The notes under the pieces: generated by a model
What the model saw: the letters and a program-made list of their open reading frames with translations, nothing else
Databases searched by the model: none
Told to the model about the DNA's origin: nothing
Part shown: positions 8,703-17,585 of the stretch, in pieces
Position numbering within the stretch: position 1 is the first letter of the stretch
Layout of the letters: every line of letters starts with the position of its first letter
Translations under genes and position numbers: made by a program
From: Rikenella sp031551865
GTDB lineage: Bacteria > Bacteroidota > Bacteroidia > Bacteroidales > Rikenellaceae
DNA: 64,000 nt
Assembly: GCA_031551865.1 (NCBI GenBank)
Contig: JAVBMY010000002.1
Location: 1 to 64,000, forward strand
Direction of reading: 5' to 3'

Positions 8703-9917
8703 TTAGTTCCCGGTCGTGTTGGTGTGGCCTTTGGCAAGGCCGCCCTCGGAAGTCTCTTTGTAGAGGCTGGGCAGGTCGTGCCCGGTCTGTTTCATTACGG
8801 TCACTACGCGGTCGAAACTCACGCGGTGCGTGCCGTCGGAGTAGGCGGCGAAGATATTGGAATCCAGTGCCCGTGCGGCGGCGTAGGCATTGCGTTCGAT
8901 GCAGGGGATCTGAACCAGCCCGCAGATCGGGTCGCAGGTGAGCCCCAGGTGGTGTTCGAGTCCCATTTCGGCGGCGTATTCGATCTGGGCGGGGGTCCCT
9001 CCGAAGAGCTGATTGGCCGCGGCGGCGGCCATGGCACAGGCCACGCCCACCTCGCCCTGGCAGCCCACTTCGGCACCCGAGACCGAGGCGTTGTGCTTGA
9101 CCACGGCGCCGAACAGGCCGGCGGTGGCGATGGCGCGGAGTATCTTTTTATCGCTGAATTCGCGGGTGCGTTGCAGGTGGACCAGCACGGCGGGCATCAC
9201 GCCGCACGACCCGCAGGTGGGCGCGGTGACGATCTCTCCTCCGGCGGCGTTCTCTTCCGATACGGCCAGCGCGTAGGCGTACACGAGCCCTCGGCTGCGC
9301 ATCGATTCGGTGTGCCCTTTCGAGCGGATATAGTAGTCGCCGGCTTTGCGGCGCACACCGAGCCCGCCGGGCAGCACGCCTTCGGCATCGAGGCCGCGGT
9401 CGACGGCGGCTTTCATGGTGTACCATACGTCGGATAGGTAGTCCCAGATTTCGGGGCCTTCGCACTGTTCGACGTACTCCCAGTACGAACTGCCGTTGCG
9501 CTCACACCAGCCGAGGATGTCGTCGATGGTACTCATGGAGTAGGTGTCGCTGGTTTCGCGGCGGGTGGATTCGTCGGCCAGCGAGCCGCCGCCAATGCTG
9601 TAGATGCGCCAGTTCTCGCGCGGCGCCGGGTCGTCACCGAAGTAGCTGCGGAACTCCATGCCGTTGGGGTGGTAGGGTAGGAATTGGCCGGCTTCCCAGA
9701 AGATCTGGGTCGGTGCCTCGGGTTCGAGGATGTCGAGGATGGCGCGGTCGGTCATGTGGCCCCGGCCGGTGGCGGCCAGGCTTCCGAACAGGGTCACTTC
9801 GTAGCGCACGGCGCCGCTGTTCTGCTCAAGGAAAAGCTGTGCGGCGCGCCGCGGGCCCATGGTGTGGCTGCTCGACGGGCCGTGGCCGATCCTATAAATC
9901 CCTTTGATCGATTCCAT
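8703..9917 (-). CDS. sdaA: L-serine ammonia-lyase (single chain)
   Basis: The 404-residue iron-sulfur enzyme deaminates L-serine to pyruvate and ammonia. It begins MESIKGIYRIGHGPSSSHTM, the conserved N-terminal segment of the beta-like domain, and contains TAPTCGSCGVMPAVL, KHNASVSGAEVGCQGEVG and TCDPICGLVQIPCIERNA, which carry the cysteines for a 4Fe-4S cluster. Alpha and beta domains are fused, as in Escherichia coli SdaA. Its start codon is preceded directly by a pair of R1 elements, so it may be controlled through a structured 5' leader. Confidence 0.95.
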   Translation of the reverse strand: MESIKGIYRIGHGPSSSHTMGPRRAAQLFLEQNSGAVRYEVTLFGSLAATGRGHMTDRAILDILEPEAPTQIFWEAGQFLPYHPNGMEFRSYFGDDPAPRENWRIYSIGGGSLADESTRRETSDTYSMSTIDDILGWCERNGSSYWEYVEQCEGPEIWDYLSDVWYTMKAAVDRGLDAEGVLPGGLGVRRKAGDYYIRSKGHTESMRSRGLVYAYALAVSEENAAGGEIVTAPTCGSCGVMPAVLVHLQRTREFSDKKILRAIATAGLFGAVVKHNASVSGAEVGCQGEVGVACAMAAAAANQLFGGTPAQIEYAAEMGLEHHLGLTCDPICGLVQIPCIERNAYAAARALDSNIFAAYSDGTHRVSFDRVVTVMKQTGHDLPSLYKETSEGGLAKGHTNTTGN

Positions 9918-9925
9918 GTTTTTGG

Positions 9926-10078
9926 TTTTTTAGACGGATATAGTGCGTTAAATCCGTTTCGAGGATTTTTCCTCCTCTTTGCTCGGCAATCAAAATGCAT
10001 TTTGATTACGCTCATTTCGGTCGTCGGTTGCCCCTTGTTCGTTCGGGTTTTGGGCGCCTTCTCTATCAGTCTAAAATT
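9926..10078 (-). repeat. R1 element, copy 1 (sdaA leader, proximal)
   Basis: Inverted repeat starting 9 nt upstream of the sdaA start. Outer arms: TTTAGACGGATATAG at the gene-proximal end and CTATCAGTCTAAA at the distal end. Inside, GGCAA/TTGCC encloses a perfect 20-nt palindrome AATCAAAATGCATTTTGATT, followed by the family-typical ACGCT. The inner arms differ in sequence from other R1 copies but keep pairing. Confidence 0.8.
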
Positions 10079-10090
10079 TCCAAAAATGGG

Positions 10091-10220
10091 TTAGGCCAAT
10101 ATAGTGCATCATGCTTGCGTGTTCGTCGGGCTGTACGGACGCACCGCCCGGTTTTTTATAGCATTTGAGGATTTCTATCCCTCTTTGCCCGCTTCGCGCT
10201 CTTGCTCTCTCGGCCTAAAC
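10091..10220 (-). repeat. R1 element, copy 2 (sdaA leader, distal)
   Basis: Second R1 copy in tandem with the first: TTAGGCCAATATAGTGCATC at the proximal end and CTCTCTCGGCCTAA at the distal end. The centre is more divergent, with a GGGCtgTacGG region and a TTTTTTATAG insertion. A TTAATTTG-like box on the minus strand near 10271-10278 could be the sdaA promoter, placing both copies in the transcript. Confidence 0.7.
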
Positions 10221-10283
10221 ATTCCCAAAAACGAGATTGAGGTTTTAGGCTATTTCTCTGCTGTTTCCGACAAATTAAGATAG

Positions 10284-10320
10284 CGGCCACCCCAGCGCAC
10301 TCCGTGCGCTGGGGTGGCCG
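10284..10320 (-). terminator. Hairpin after DUF5606 gene
   Basis: A perfect 17-bp inverted repeat (10284-10300 with 10304-10320, loop TCC) 37 nt beyond the DUF5606 stop codon on the minus strand. It lacks a T tract but its position suggests transcript-end function. Confidence 0.6.
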
Positions 10321-10357
10321 CTTATTACAACTGGAACAAAGTCCGGCTTTATTGTCG

Positions 10358-10930
10358 TTACTGCGCCTTGCGGGCGGTGGTGCTGCGGGCGGTGCCGGTT
10401 TTGGCGCCGGTGGGTTTGGGAGCGGCTTGTTTCTTGGCGGCTCCGGCGGCGGCACCCGACTTGGCGGCCGCGGCGGCTTTGGCCTTGGCGGTTGCGGGTT
10501 TTTTCTCGCTGTCGGTTTCGGCAGCTTCGGTTGCCTCTTCGGCGGGCTTGAACGAGGTCATGCCGGCGGCCACGAGGGTATTGTACCACTGGGCCAGCTT
10601 GCGGATGTCCGACAGGTGGACGCGTTCGCGGTCGTACTCGGGCAGGGCTTGTTCCATGAAGGCTTCGAGCTCGGGGGCTTCGCTTTTGCCATTGGCGGCC
10701 ACAGGGCCGTTATTCTTGTCGTAGAGGCTCTGGAAAATGTCGGCCAGGGGAATGTCGGCGTTTGCGGTGAACATGGCTATGTCGCCCAGCGCGCTCACTT
10801 TCACCGAACCGCCCACCATGGTGCGGCTTTTGTCGGCCAGCGATTCGACGATGATGCCGTTCTTGCTTTGGGCTACGAATTTGTAAAGTCCGGGTTTGCC
10901 GGCGATGGCCAGAATTTCGGTCAGTTCCAT
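10358..10930 (-). CDS. DUF5606 family protein
   Basis: The 190-residue product has a folded N-terminal part (MELTEILAIAGKPGLYKFVA, then a region ending about residue 135) that I recognise as the DUF5606 family, widespread in Bacteroidota and of unknown function. From about residue 135 the chain becomes a low-complexity tail of alanine, lysine, proline and threonine, probably disordered and possibly nucleic-acid binding by charge. It lies just downstream of coaE in the same orientation with an R5 element in the gap. Confidence 0.8.
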   Translation of the reverse strand: MELTEILAIAGKPGLYKFVAQSKNGIIVESLADKSRTMVGGSVKVSALGDIAMFTANADIPLADIFQSLYDKNNGPVAANGKSEAPELEAFMEQALPEYDRERVHLSDIRKLAQWYNTLVAAGMTSFKPAEEATEAAETDSEKKPATAKAKAAAAAKSGAAAGAAKKQAAPKPTGAKTGTARSTTARKAQ

Positions 10931-10994
10931 AAAAGGGGGGTATTAGGTCAGTTTTTGTGGTTTGATAATTGGATTTTATCCGACGTTTTTAACT

Positions 10995-11072
10995 CTGTTT
11001 TCCTCCTTCGCGCCTCGGCCATTCGAGCCCGGCTCGAATGGCATCCGGCTTGGCGTCGGTTCACGCTTGGCA
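10995..11072. repeat. R5 element, copy 1
   Basis: Segment with TTTTCCTCCTTCGCGCCTCGG, followed by the palindrome CCATTCGAGCCcGGCTCGAATGG and then CCGGCTTGGCGTCGG. The flanks match copies near 54041-54120 (inverted) and 57234-57310, while the palindrome arms have a different sequence, i.e. the pairing rather than the bases is kept. It sits at the 5' side of the DUF5606 gene and close to the coaE stop. Confidence 0.65.
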
Positions 11073-11720
11073 TTACTCATCTGTGATGATCATGCTCTCG
11101 CTAATTAAACGTTCGGTCAGTTGTGCGTGCAGGAGCCGCACTTGCGCTTCGAGCGTTTCGGGGGTCGTGTTGTTCGCGATCTCGAACCGCGGGATGCCGA
11201 GCGCTTCGATGGCGGCTTTCCGTTCGGGGTCGCCCAGTTGGGCGGCGATGCGTTTTACGATTTCGTCGCGCCCTATGGCGGGGTTGCGTTCCAGCACGCG
11301 TGCGATGCGTAGTTCCTCCGGGGCGGTGATGTCGACGATGGCGTCCATCGCGCGGGCAGCGCCCGATTCTACCAGTATGGCGGCCTCTTCGACCACATAG
11401 GGCGCCCCTTCTTCGGTCTTTGCGGAGGCCCACCGCAAAAAGTCGCGGCCGACGGCGGGATGCACCAGGGCATTCAATGCGGCGAGCCGTTCGGGATGCC
11501 CGAACACGGCCGAAGCGATGGCGCCGCGGTCGGGCGCTCCGCCGGGGCCGAGGGCCTTCGGGCCGAAAAGCTCGGTCAGTCCGCGTTTGATGGACGGATC
11601 GTGGTCCATGAGTTCCCTGGCCCTGAGATCGGCGTAATATACGGGCACTCCCAACGCTTCAAAGACGCTGGCCGCCAGGCTCTTGCCGCTCCCTATGCCT
11701 CCTGTAAGGCCGACTCTCAT
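11073..11720 (-). CDS. coaE: Dephospho-CoA kinase
   Basis: The 215-residue product catalyses the last step of coenzyme A synthesis, ATP-dependent phosphorylation of dephospho-CoA. It starts MRVGLTGGIGSGKS with the P-loop at residues 7-14, followed by the YYADLRARELMDHD segment and a C-terminal helical region, all typical. The start codon overlaps the stop of the upstream YbbR-like gene by 4 nt, so the two are translationally coupled. Confidence 0.95.
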   Translation of the reverse strand: MRVGLTGGIGSGKSLAASVFEALGVPVYYADLRARELMDHDPSIKRGLTELFGPKALGPGGAPDRGAIASAVFGHPERLAALNALVHPAVGRDFLRWASAKTEEGAPYVVEEAAILVESGAARAMDAIVDITAPEELRIARVLERNPAIGRDEIVKRIAAQLGDPERKAAIEALGIPRFEIANNTTPETLEAQVRLLHAQLTERLISESMIITDE

Positions 11721-12154
11721 TTTTTGAGCGGTGTGATGGTGACGATGGCCGCGGTATCGAGCACCTGGAGGACGCGGATGTCTTTGGCCGCCCCTGAAAT
11801 CATATCACCCAGCGTGGGGCTGACGATGTTCAGGCGGGTAGCGCCGTTGTCACCGGTGGTGTATTGCACGCCGGGAGCGGTGGCGAGCCTCGACATGGGG
11901 ATCGAGATGCGGTGTCCGGTGCCGACTTTGTAGGCTATGATGTAGCTTCCGGTCCCTTCGACGCGCATCGAGAGGGTGACCGATGCGGGGGAGATGGCCA
12001 CGGGAACAGCGGTGTAGTCGTTCTCGATGTGGACGGGCAGGGTGAGCTCGGTGGTGTACCGCTTGTCGAGCCTGCCGGCGAACCAAAGCAGCGCCGAAAG
12101 CACCAGGAACACGAAGAACGAAGGTTCTATGTAGCTTCTTTTATGTTTTTTCAT
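11717..12154 (-). CDS. YbbR-like domain membrane protein
   Basis: The 145-residue protein has a basic N-terminus, one membrane segment (FFVFLVLSALLWFAGRL, about 13-29) and a beta-rich exported region with a pattern resembling a single YbbR repeat (LTLPVHIEN, then SVTLSMRVEGTG). YbbR-like genes are commonly found directly upstream of coaE in Bacteroidota, which supports the call. The function of these single-repeat versions is unknown. It overlaps coaE by 4 nt. Confidence 0.75.
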   Translation of the reverse strand: MKKHKRSYIEPSFFVFLVLSALLWFAGRLDKRYTTELTLPVHIENDYTAVPVAISPASVTLSMRVEGTGSYIIAYKVGTGHRISIPMSRLATAPGVQYTTGDNGATRLNIVSPTLGDMISGAAKDIRVLQVLDTAAIVTITPLKK

Positions 12155-12228
12155 ACTGCTACCGTCATTGCGAATCGCGCTATGAACCAGTAAGGCTTCT
12201 TAGGCCGGTGGGGGCTATTTAACATTTT

Positions 12229-12442
12229 TCTCCGATCCGCCTGCGCGGCGGACCGCGGCTACTTTTGTTGTTCGGCAAAAGTAACCAAAAGCGAATCCAA
12301 GAGGGCTTGCCGCCCCCTTGGCCATCCCCCGCTTCATGTCGCTACTTCTACGTTTCTTTTACGTGAGCAGATCCACATTGGGTGACCTTGCTGCTGAAGG
12401 GTTGTAGGGGGAGGGGCCAGCCCCTCCCCTCATTACCCCATC
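12229..12442. repeat. R4 repeat, copy 1
   Basis: The gap 12155-12453 has no gene. It contains a long R4 element: GCGGCGGACCGCGGCTACTT, AAAAGTAACCAAAAGCGAAT, a GGGGGC/GCCCCC type arm, CCCCCGCTTCATGTCGCTAC, GTGAGCAGATCCACATT and a final GGGGAGGGG/CCCCTCCCC hairpin. The second half recurs at 14884-15030 and the first half at 57192-57470. A half copy of the R2 variant lies at 12170-12185. Confidence 0.7.
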
Positions 12443-12453
12443 CCGTTTCGAGT

Positions 12454-13200
12454 CTAGGTATTCATCCCGCCGCAGCAGCAGATCACCTGCCCGCTGACGT
12501 AGGCCGACAGTTCGCTGCCCAGGAACAGGCACACGCCGGCCACATCCTCGGGGGTGCCGCCGCGGCGCAGGGGGATCTTTTCGGCCCAGGCCTGGCGCAC
12601 CTCTTCGGGCAACTGGCCCGTCATTTCGGTGACGATGAAACCGGGGGCCACGGCGTTGCAGCGGATACCGCGCGAGCCGAGCTCCTGGGCCACCGACTTC
12701 GTCAGGCCGATCATACCGGCCTTCGAGGCCGAGTAGTTAGCTTGCCCGGCGTTGCCCGATACGCCCACTACGGAACTCATGTTGATGATCGAGCCGCTTT
12801 TCTGTTTCATCATATAGGGGGTTACGGCTTTGGTGAGGTTGAACGCCGACTTGAGGTTCACGCTGATCACCAGGTCCCATTGCTCTTCGCTCATGCGCAT
12901 CAGCAGGCCGTCGCGGGTGATGCCGGCGTTGTTCACGAGGATGTCTACGCGTCCGAAATCCTTGACGATCTGGTCGACCGTGGCGATCGACTGTTCGTAG
13001 TTGCTGGCGTTGCTGGCGTAGCCTTTGGCTTTGACGCCGAGGGCGGTGAGCTGGGATTCGGTGTTTTTCATATTGTCGTCGGCCGCGATGTCGGTAAAGG
13101 CAACGGCTGCGCCAGCTTTGGCGAATTCGACGGCGATCGCCTTGCCGATGCCGCGCGAGGCGCCGGTGATGATCGCTACTTTTCCTTCGAGAAGTTTCAT
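12454..13200 (-). CDS. fabG: 3-oxoacyl-ACP reductase
   Basis: The 248-residue short-chain dehydrogenase reduces 3-oxoacyl-ACP with NADPH in fatty-acid elongation. It has TGASRGIGK at 12-20, NNAGITRDGLLMRM, the catalytic serine in MSSVVGVSGN and YSASKAG with catalytic Tyr/Lys, and a C-terminus ending in CGGMNT where most FabG proteins have DGGM. MKLLEGKVAIITG at 13200 is the family start; the frame stays open upstream into repeat DNA. A TATCTTTG box precedes it. Confidence 0.95.
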   Translation of the reverse strand: MKLLEGKVAIITGASRGIGKAIAVEFAKAGAAVAFTDIAADDNMKNTESQLTALGVKAKGYASNASNYEQSIATVDQIVKDFGRVDILVNNAGITRDGLLMRMSEEQWDLVISVNLKSAFNLTKAVTPYMMKQKSGSIINMSSVVGVSGNAGQANYSASKAGMIGLTKSVAQELGSRGIRCNAVAPGFIVTEMTGQLPEEVRQAWAEKIPLRRGGTPEDVAGVCLFLGSELSAYVSGQVICCCGGMNT

Positions 13201-13235
13201 AGTAGGTAGTGTTTGTTTGAAAGGATTTTGCGCTC

Positions 13236-13243
13236 CAAAGATA
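13236..13243 (-). promoter_or_regulatory. fabG -7 promoter box
   Basis: TATCTTTG on the minus strand, 36 nt upstream of the fabG ATG, matches the Bacteroidota -7 consensus. No clear -33 TTTG is visible at the right spacing. Confidence 0.5.
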
Positions 13244-13259
13244 GCCAATTTTTTAGAAT

Positions 13260-13446
13260 GCTTATTCGCTAATACACCCCTTTCTGCCCGTCGTCGGCGG
13301 AGGGCGTAAATGAGCCTTGGACAAGTGCTGCAGCCCGCCGTGCGGGGCGGCGGCGGACTGCCGGGGTCATTTACACATCCCGGGTACATGCAAAAACATC
13401 TCCCGAAAACAAGGATAAAACGCGGGGGAGTATTATTGCGGACAGG
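13260..13446. repeat. R3 element, copy 1
   Basis: A roughly 190-nt element with ends GCTTATtCGCtAATACaCCCC and GGGGaGTATTATTGCGGAcA, which are inverted copies of each other. The interior includes GGGCGTAAA, GCCCGCCGTGCGG and CATCTCCCGAAAACAAGGAT. Close relatives are at 42976-43149 and 52146-52322, partial ones at 19782-19880 and 27700-27806. It occupies most of the fabG-glyA divergent gap (13201-13597), leaving a weak TAACTTTA box at 13515-13522 for glyA. Confidence 0.75.
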
Positions 13447-13597
13447 TATATTTTTAGAGGGTACCTCAAGTTTCTTCCTCGTTGGCCGTTGCCGGAGTTT
13501 TCAAGAAATTTAATTAACTTTACCCCAAAGTTTTTCTAACGGAACCGGAGCGTAGCGCCCGGATCCTGTTCATATCCCGAAAACCACATCCCGAAAC

Positions 13598-14878
<1,281 letters not shown>

Positions 14879-14883
14879 GTGCT

Positions 14884-15030
14884 TTTGCGCGGGGCGCTTT
14901 GCTCCCCTGGCCAACCACTGCTTTATGTCGCTACTCCTACTGTTGTAGTGCGTGAGCAGATCCACATTAGTTGACCTAAATGCTGAAGGGTTGCAGGGGG
15001 AAGGGGCTTAGCCCCCTCCCCTCATCACCC
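14884..15030. repeat. R4 repeat, copy 2
   Basis: Half-length R4 copy after glyA: GGGGCGC/GCTCCCC arm, CACTGCTTTATGTCGCTACT, GTGAGCAGATCCACATTAG and a terminal GGGGAAGGGG hairpin with CCCCCTCCCC. It matches the second half of 12229-12442. It fills the gap between glyA and the GH20 gene. Confidence 0.7.
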
Positions 15031-15104
15031 CCCCCCTCGCTGCAATGCTGTGATGACAATATAAAAACCCAATAACTCTCACATATCTAACCTTTAATCC
15101 AGAC

Positions 15105-17489
15105 ATGAAGAAATCCATCAACCTGTTGCTGGCCGGAACTTTCGGAGCCTTGGCCCTGACTGCCTGCGCCGCCGAAAAGCCCGTGGCTCCGTACAACCAG
15201 GGGATCAACATCATCCCCGTCCCGGTATCGCTCACCCAAACCGAAGGCTCGTTCACCCTCACCAAGAAAACCGTGATCGTGGCCCCCGCCGGGTTCGCCG
15301 CTACGGCTGCCTTCCTGCAAAATAAGCTCCAAGGCTCGACTGGCTACGAACTTCAAACCGCCGACACAGCTCCCGCCTCGAACTACATTCTGTTCGCGAA
15401 AGACGAAACCCTTGCCGCCGAAGCCTACAAACTCGTCGGCACTCCCGAGGGCGTAACCATCACCGCCGCGACCGACGCGGGCGCTTTCTACGGTATGCAG
15501 ACCCTCTTGCAGCTCCTGCCTGCCGAAGTCGAAAGCCCGGCCAAGGTCAAGCGCGTGGCCTGGACTATACCCGCTGTGACGGTCGAAGACGCCCCGCGCT
15601 TCGTCTACCGCGGGTTCCACATCGACCCCGCCCGCCATTTCTTCGATACCGACGCGGTCAAGAAGATGATCGACGCCGCCTCGATGTTCAAATTCAATAA
15701 GTTCCACTGGCACCTGACCGACGACCAGCTCTGGACGATCGAGATCAAAAAATACCCCGAACTTACTGAGAAGGGCAGCCACCGCATCGAAGGCGACGGC
15801 TCGACCTACGGCGGGTTCTACACCCAGGAACAGATCAGGGACATTGTGGCCTATGCCGCCGAACGCCACATCGAAGTGATCCCCGAGATCGAAACCCCGG
15901 GCCACGGCAAAGCCGTCTTCATGTCGCACCCCGAACTGTCGTGCACCGGCGGGCCGTTCGACAACCCCCGTAACATCTGGGGTGTAGAGGACGACGTCTT
16001 CTGTGCCGGCAACGACTCGGTGTTCATGTTCATGGCCGACGTGCTCACCGAAGTGGCCGCGCTCTTCCCCGGCGAATATATCCATATCGGCGGTGACGAA
16101 TGCCCCAAAGTACGTTGGAAAAACTGCCCCAAATGCCAGGCCCGTATCCGGGCGCTCGGCCTCGATAAGCTCGCCGGAAAACCCGATGCCAACGGCGTGA
16201 AACACACTGCCGAAGAACTGCTGCAGAGTTACTTCATTACCCGCATGGAGAAAATAGCCGACTCGCTCGGCAAACGCATCATCGGCTGGGACGAAATCCT
16301 CGAAGGAGGCCTGGCCCCGTCGGCCACCGTGATGAGCTGGAGGGGAGAAGAGGGCGGTATCGCCGCCGCATCGCTCGACCACGACGTGATCATGACCCCC
16401 AGCAGCCGCGGCATGTACATCAACTTCTACCAGGGCGCCACCGAGGTCGAGCCGGTGTCGATCGGCGGGTACTTCCCCCTCGATACCGTCTACGCCTACG
16501 ACCCGCTGCCCGCCGGTCTCGATTCCTCGAAACACAAGTATATCCTCGGCCCGCAGTGTAACCTGTGGTCGGAATATATCCTGACTCCCGAGGAGCTCGA
16601 ATACATGGGTTTCCCGCGTATGGTCGCGGTGGCCGAGGTCGGTTGGTCGCAACCCTCGAACAAGAACTGGGACGACTTCCTGCGCCGCCTGAACAACGCC
16701 ATGGTACGACTTGATTACCACGGCATCAACTACCACATCCCGTGGCCCGAAGGCACGGTGGTCGACATCGTTGAATTCACGGGCGACAGCGTGGCGGTGC
16801 CGTTCCATAACACCCGCAACTATCCGATGGTCTACACCCTCGATGGCAAAGAACCGTCGGCCAAATCGGCCGTCTATGCCGATACGCTGATGATCGGTGC
16901 CCCCGGCGCTACCGTCAAGATCGCCACGCTGCTGCCCACCGGCAAAATGGGCGGCGTGCGCACCATCGAAGTACGCCGGCACGAACCCCGCCCTGCCGTC
17001 ACGGTCGAACAGGCCGACTCGGGCATCGTGGTTCGTCAGGCCCAGGGTCTTTTCGTGACCGACGAACAGATCGCCGCCGCGCAATTCGGCGCCGATACCG
17101 TATGGAACTGGTTTGTCGGAGGCAGGCGCTGGAGCGCCGGAGGCAGCAGCAACCCCGCCTCGACGTTCGACATGAACAAACCGTCGCTCACCGTCTATGA
17201 AGGCTACGTCGAGCTGCCCGAAGACGGCGTTTACGGCTTCGCCACCGACATGGACGAGCTCTGGATCGACGGCGAACTGCTCGTCAAGAACGGCCAGGAG
17301 TCGGCTTCGCGCTACCTGAAGCACAAGACCACCCGCGCCATGGCGACCGGACACCACACCTACAAGCTGGTGTTCAACAACATGATCAAGCACGGCTGGC
17401 CCAACAGCTGGAACAGCGTGACGTTCTACATCAAGACCCCCTCGGGCGACAGGTACGTGCCCGTGCGCCGTACCCAGCTCACGCACTGA
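15105..17489 (+). CDS. GH20 beta-N-acetylhexosaminidase lipoprotein
   Basis: The 794-residue protein removes terminal beta-linked GlcNAc/GalNAc from glycans, probably host mucin or N-glycans. A lipoprotein signal (MKKSINLLLAGTFGALALTA then Cys) is followed by the GH20b alpha/beta domain (about 25-165) and the GH20 TIM barrel with the catalytic D-E pair in HIGGDECPKVRW near residues 331-332. From about 630 on there is a PA14-like beta domain (EGYVELPEDGVYGFATDMDE) that may bind carbohydrate. A strong terminator follows, then GH31 in the same direction. Confidence 0.95.
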   Translation: MKKSINLLLAGTFGALALTACAAEKPVAPYNQGINIIPVPVSLTQTEGSFTLTKKTVIVAPAGFAATAAFLQNKLQGSTGYELQTADTAPASNYILFAKDETLAAEAYKLVGTPEGVTITAATDAGAFYGMQTLLQLLPAEVESPAKVKRVAWTIPAVTVEDAPRFVYRGFHIDPARHFFDTDAVKKMIDAASMFKFNKFHWHLTDDQLWTIEIKKYPELTEKGSHRIEGDGSTYGGFYTQEQIRDIVAYAAERHIEVIPEIETPGHGKAVFMSHPELSCTGGPFDNPRNIWGVEDDVFCAGNDSVFMFMADVLTEVAALFPGEYIHIGGDECPKVRWKNCPKCQARIRALGLDKLAGKPDANGVKHTAEELLQSYFITRMEKIADSLGKRIIGWDEILEGGLAPSATVMSWRGEEGGIAAASLDHDVIMTPSSRGMYINFYQGATEVEPVSIGGYFPLDTVYAYDPLPAGLDSSKHKYILGPQCNLWSEYILTPEELEYMGFPRMVAVAEVGWSQPSNKNWDDFLRRLNNAMVRLDYHGINYHIPWPEGTVVDIVEFTGDSVAVPFHNTRNYPMVYTLDGKEPSAKSAVYADTLMIGAPGATVKIATLLPTGKMGGVRTIEVRRHEPRPAVTVEQADSGIVVRQAQGLFVTDEQIAAAQFGADTVWNWFVGGRRWSAGGSSNPASTFDMNKPSLTVYEGYVELPEDGVYGFATDMDELWIDGELLVKNGQESASRYLKHKTTRAMATGHHTYKLVFNNMIKHGWPNSWNSVTFYIKTPSGDRYVPVRRTQLTH

Positions 17490-17518
17490 GCCGAGGAGGC
17501 CATATAACACAGGTAATG

Positions 17519-17560
17519 ACGACCGGCCGCCTCTACTCAAGGGTGGCCGGTCGTTTTTTT
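17519..17560 (+). terminator. Terminator of the GH20 gene
   Basis: ACGACCGGCC (17519-17528) pairs with GGCCGGTCGT (17545-17554), followed by six T: intrinsic terminator, 30 nt after the stop codon. It is the only sequence between the GH20 and GH31 genes. Confidence 0.9.
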
Positions 17561-17585
17561 CTCACATTTTAGCAGAGAGAGAGTC

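Noticed and set aside
15087..17540. 817-residue minus-strand open frame opposite the GH20 gene
   Set aside because: The plus strand encodes a complete GH20 enzyme with signal and catalytic motif. GC-rich third positions suppress stops on the opposite strand, so such long shadows appear opposite most large genes here (also at 25792, 30562, 33084 and 39316).
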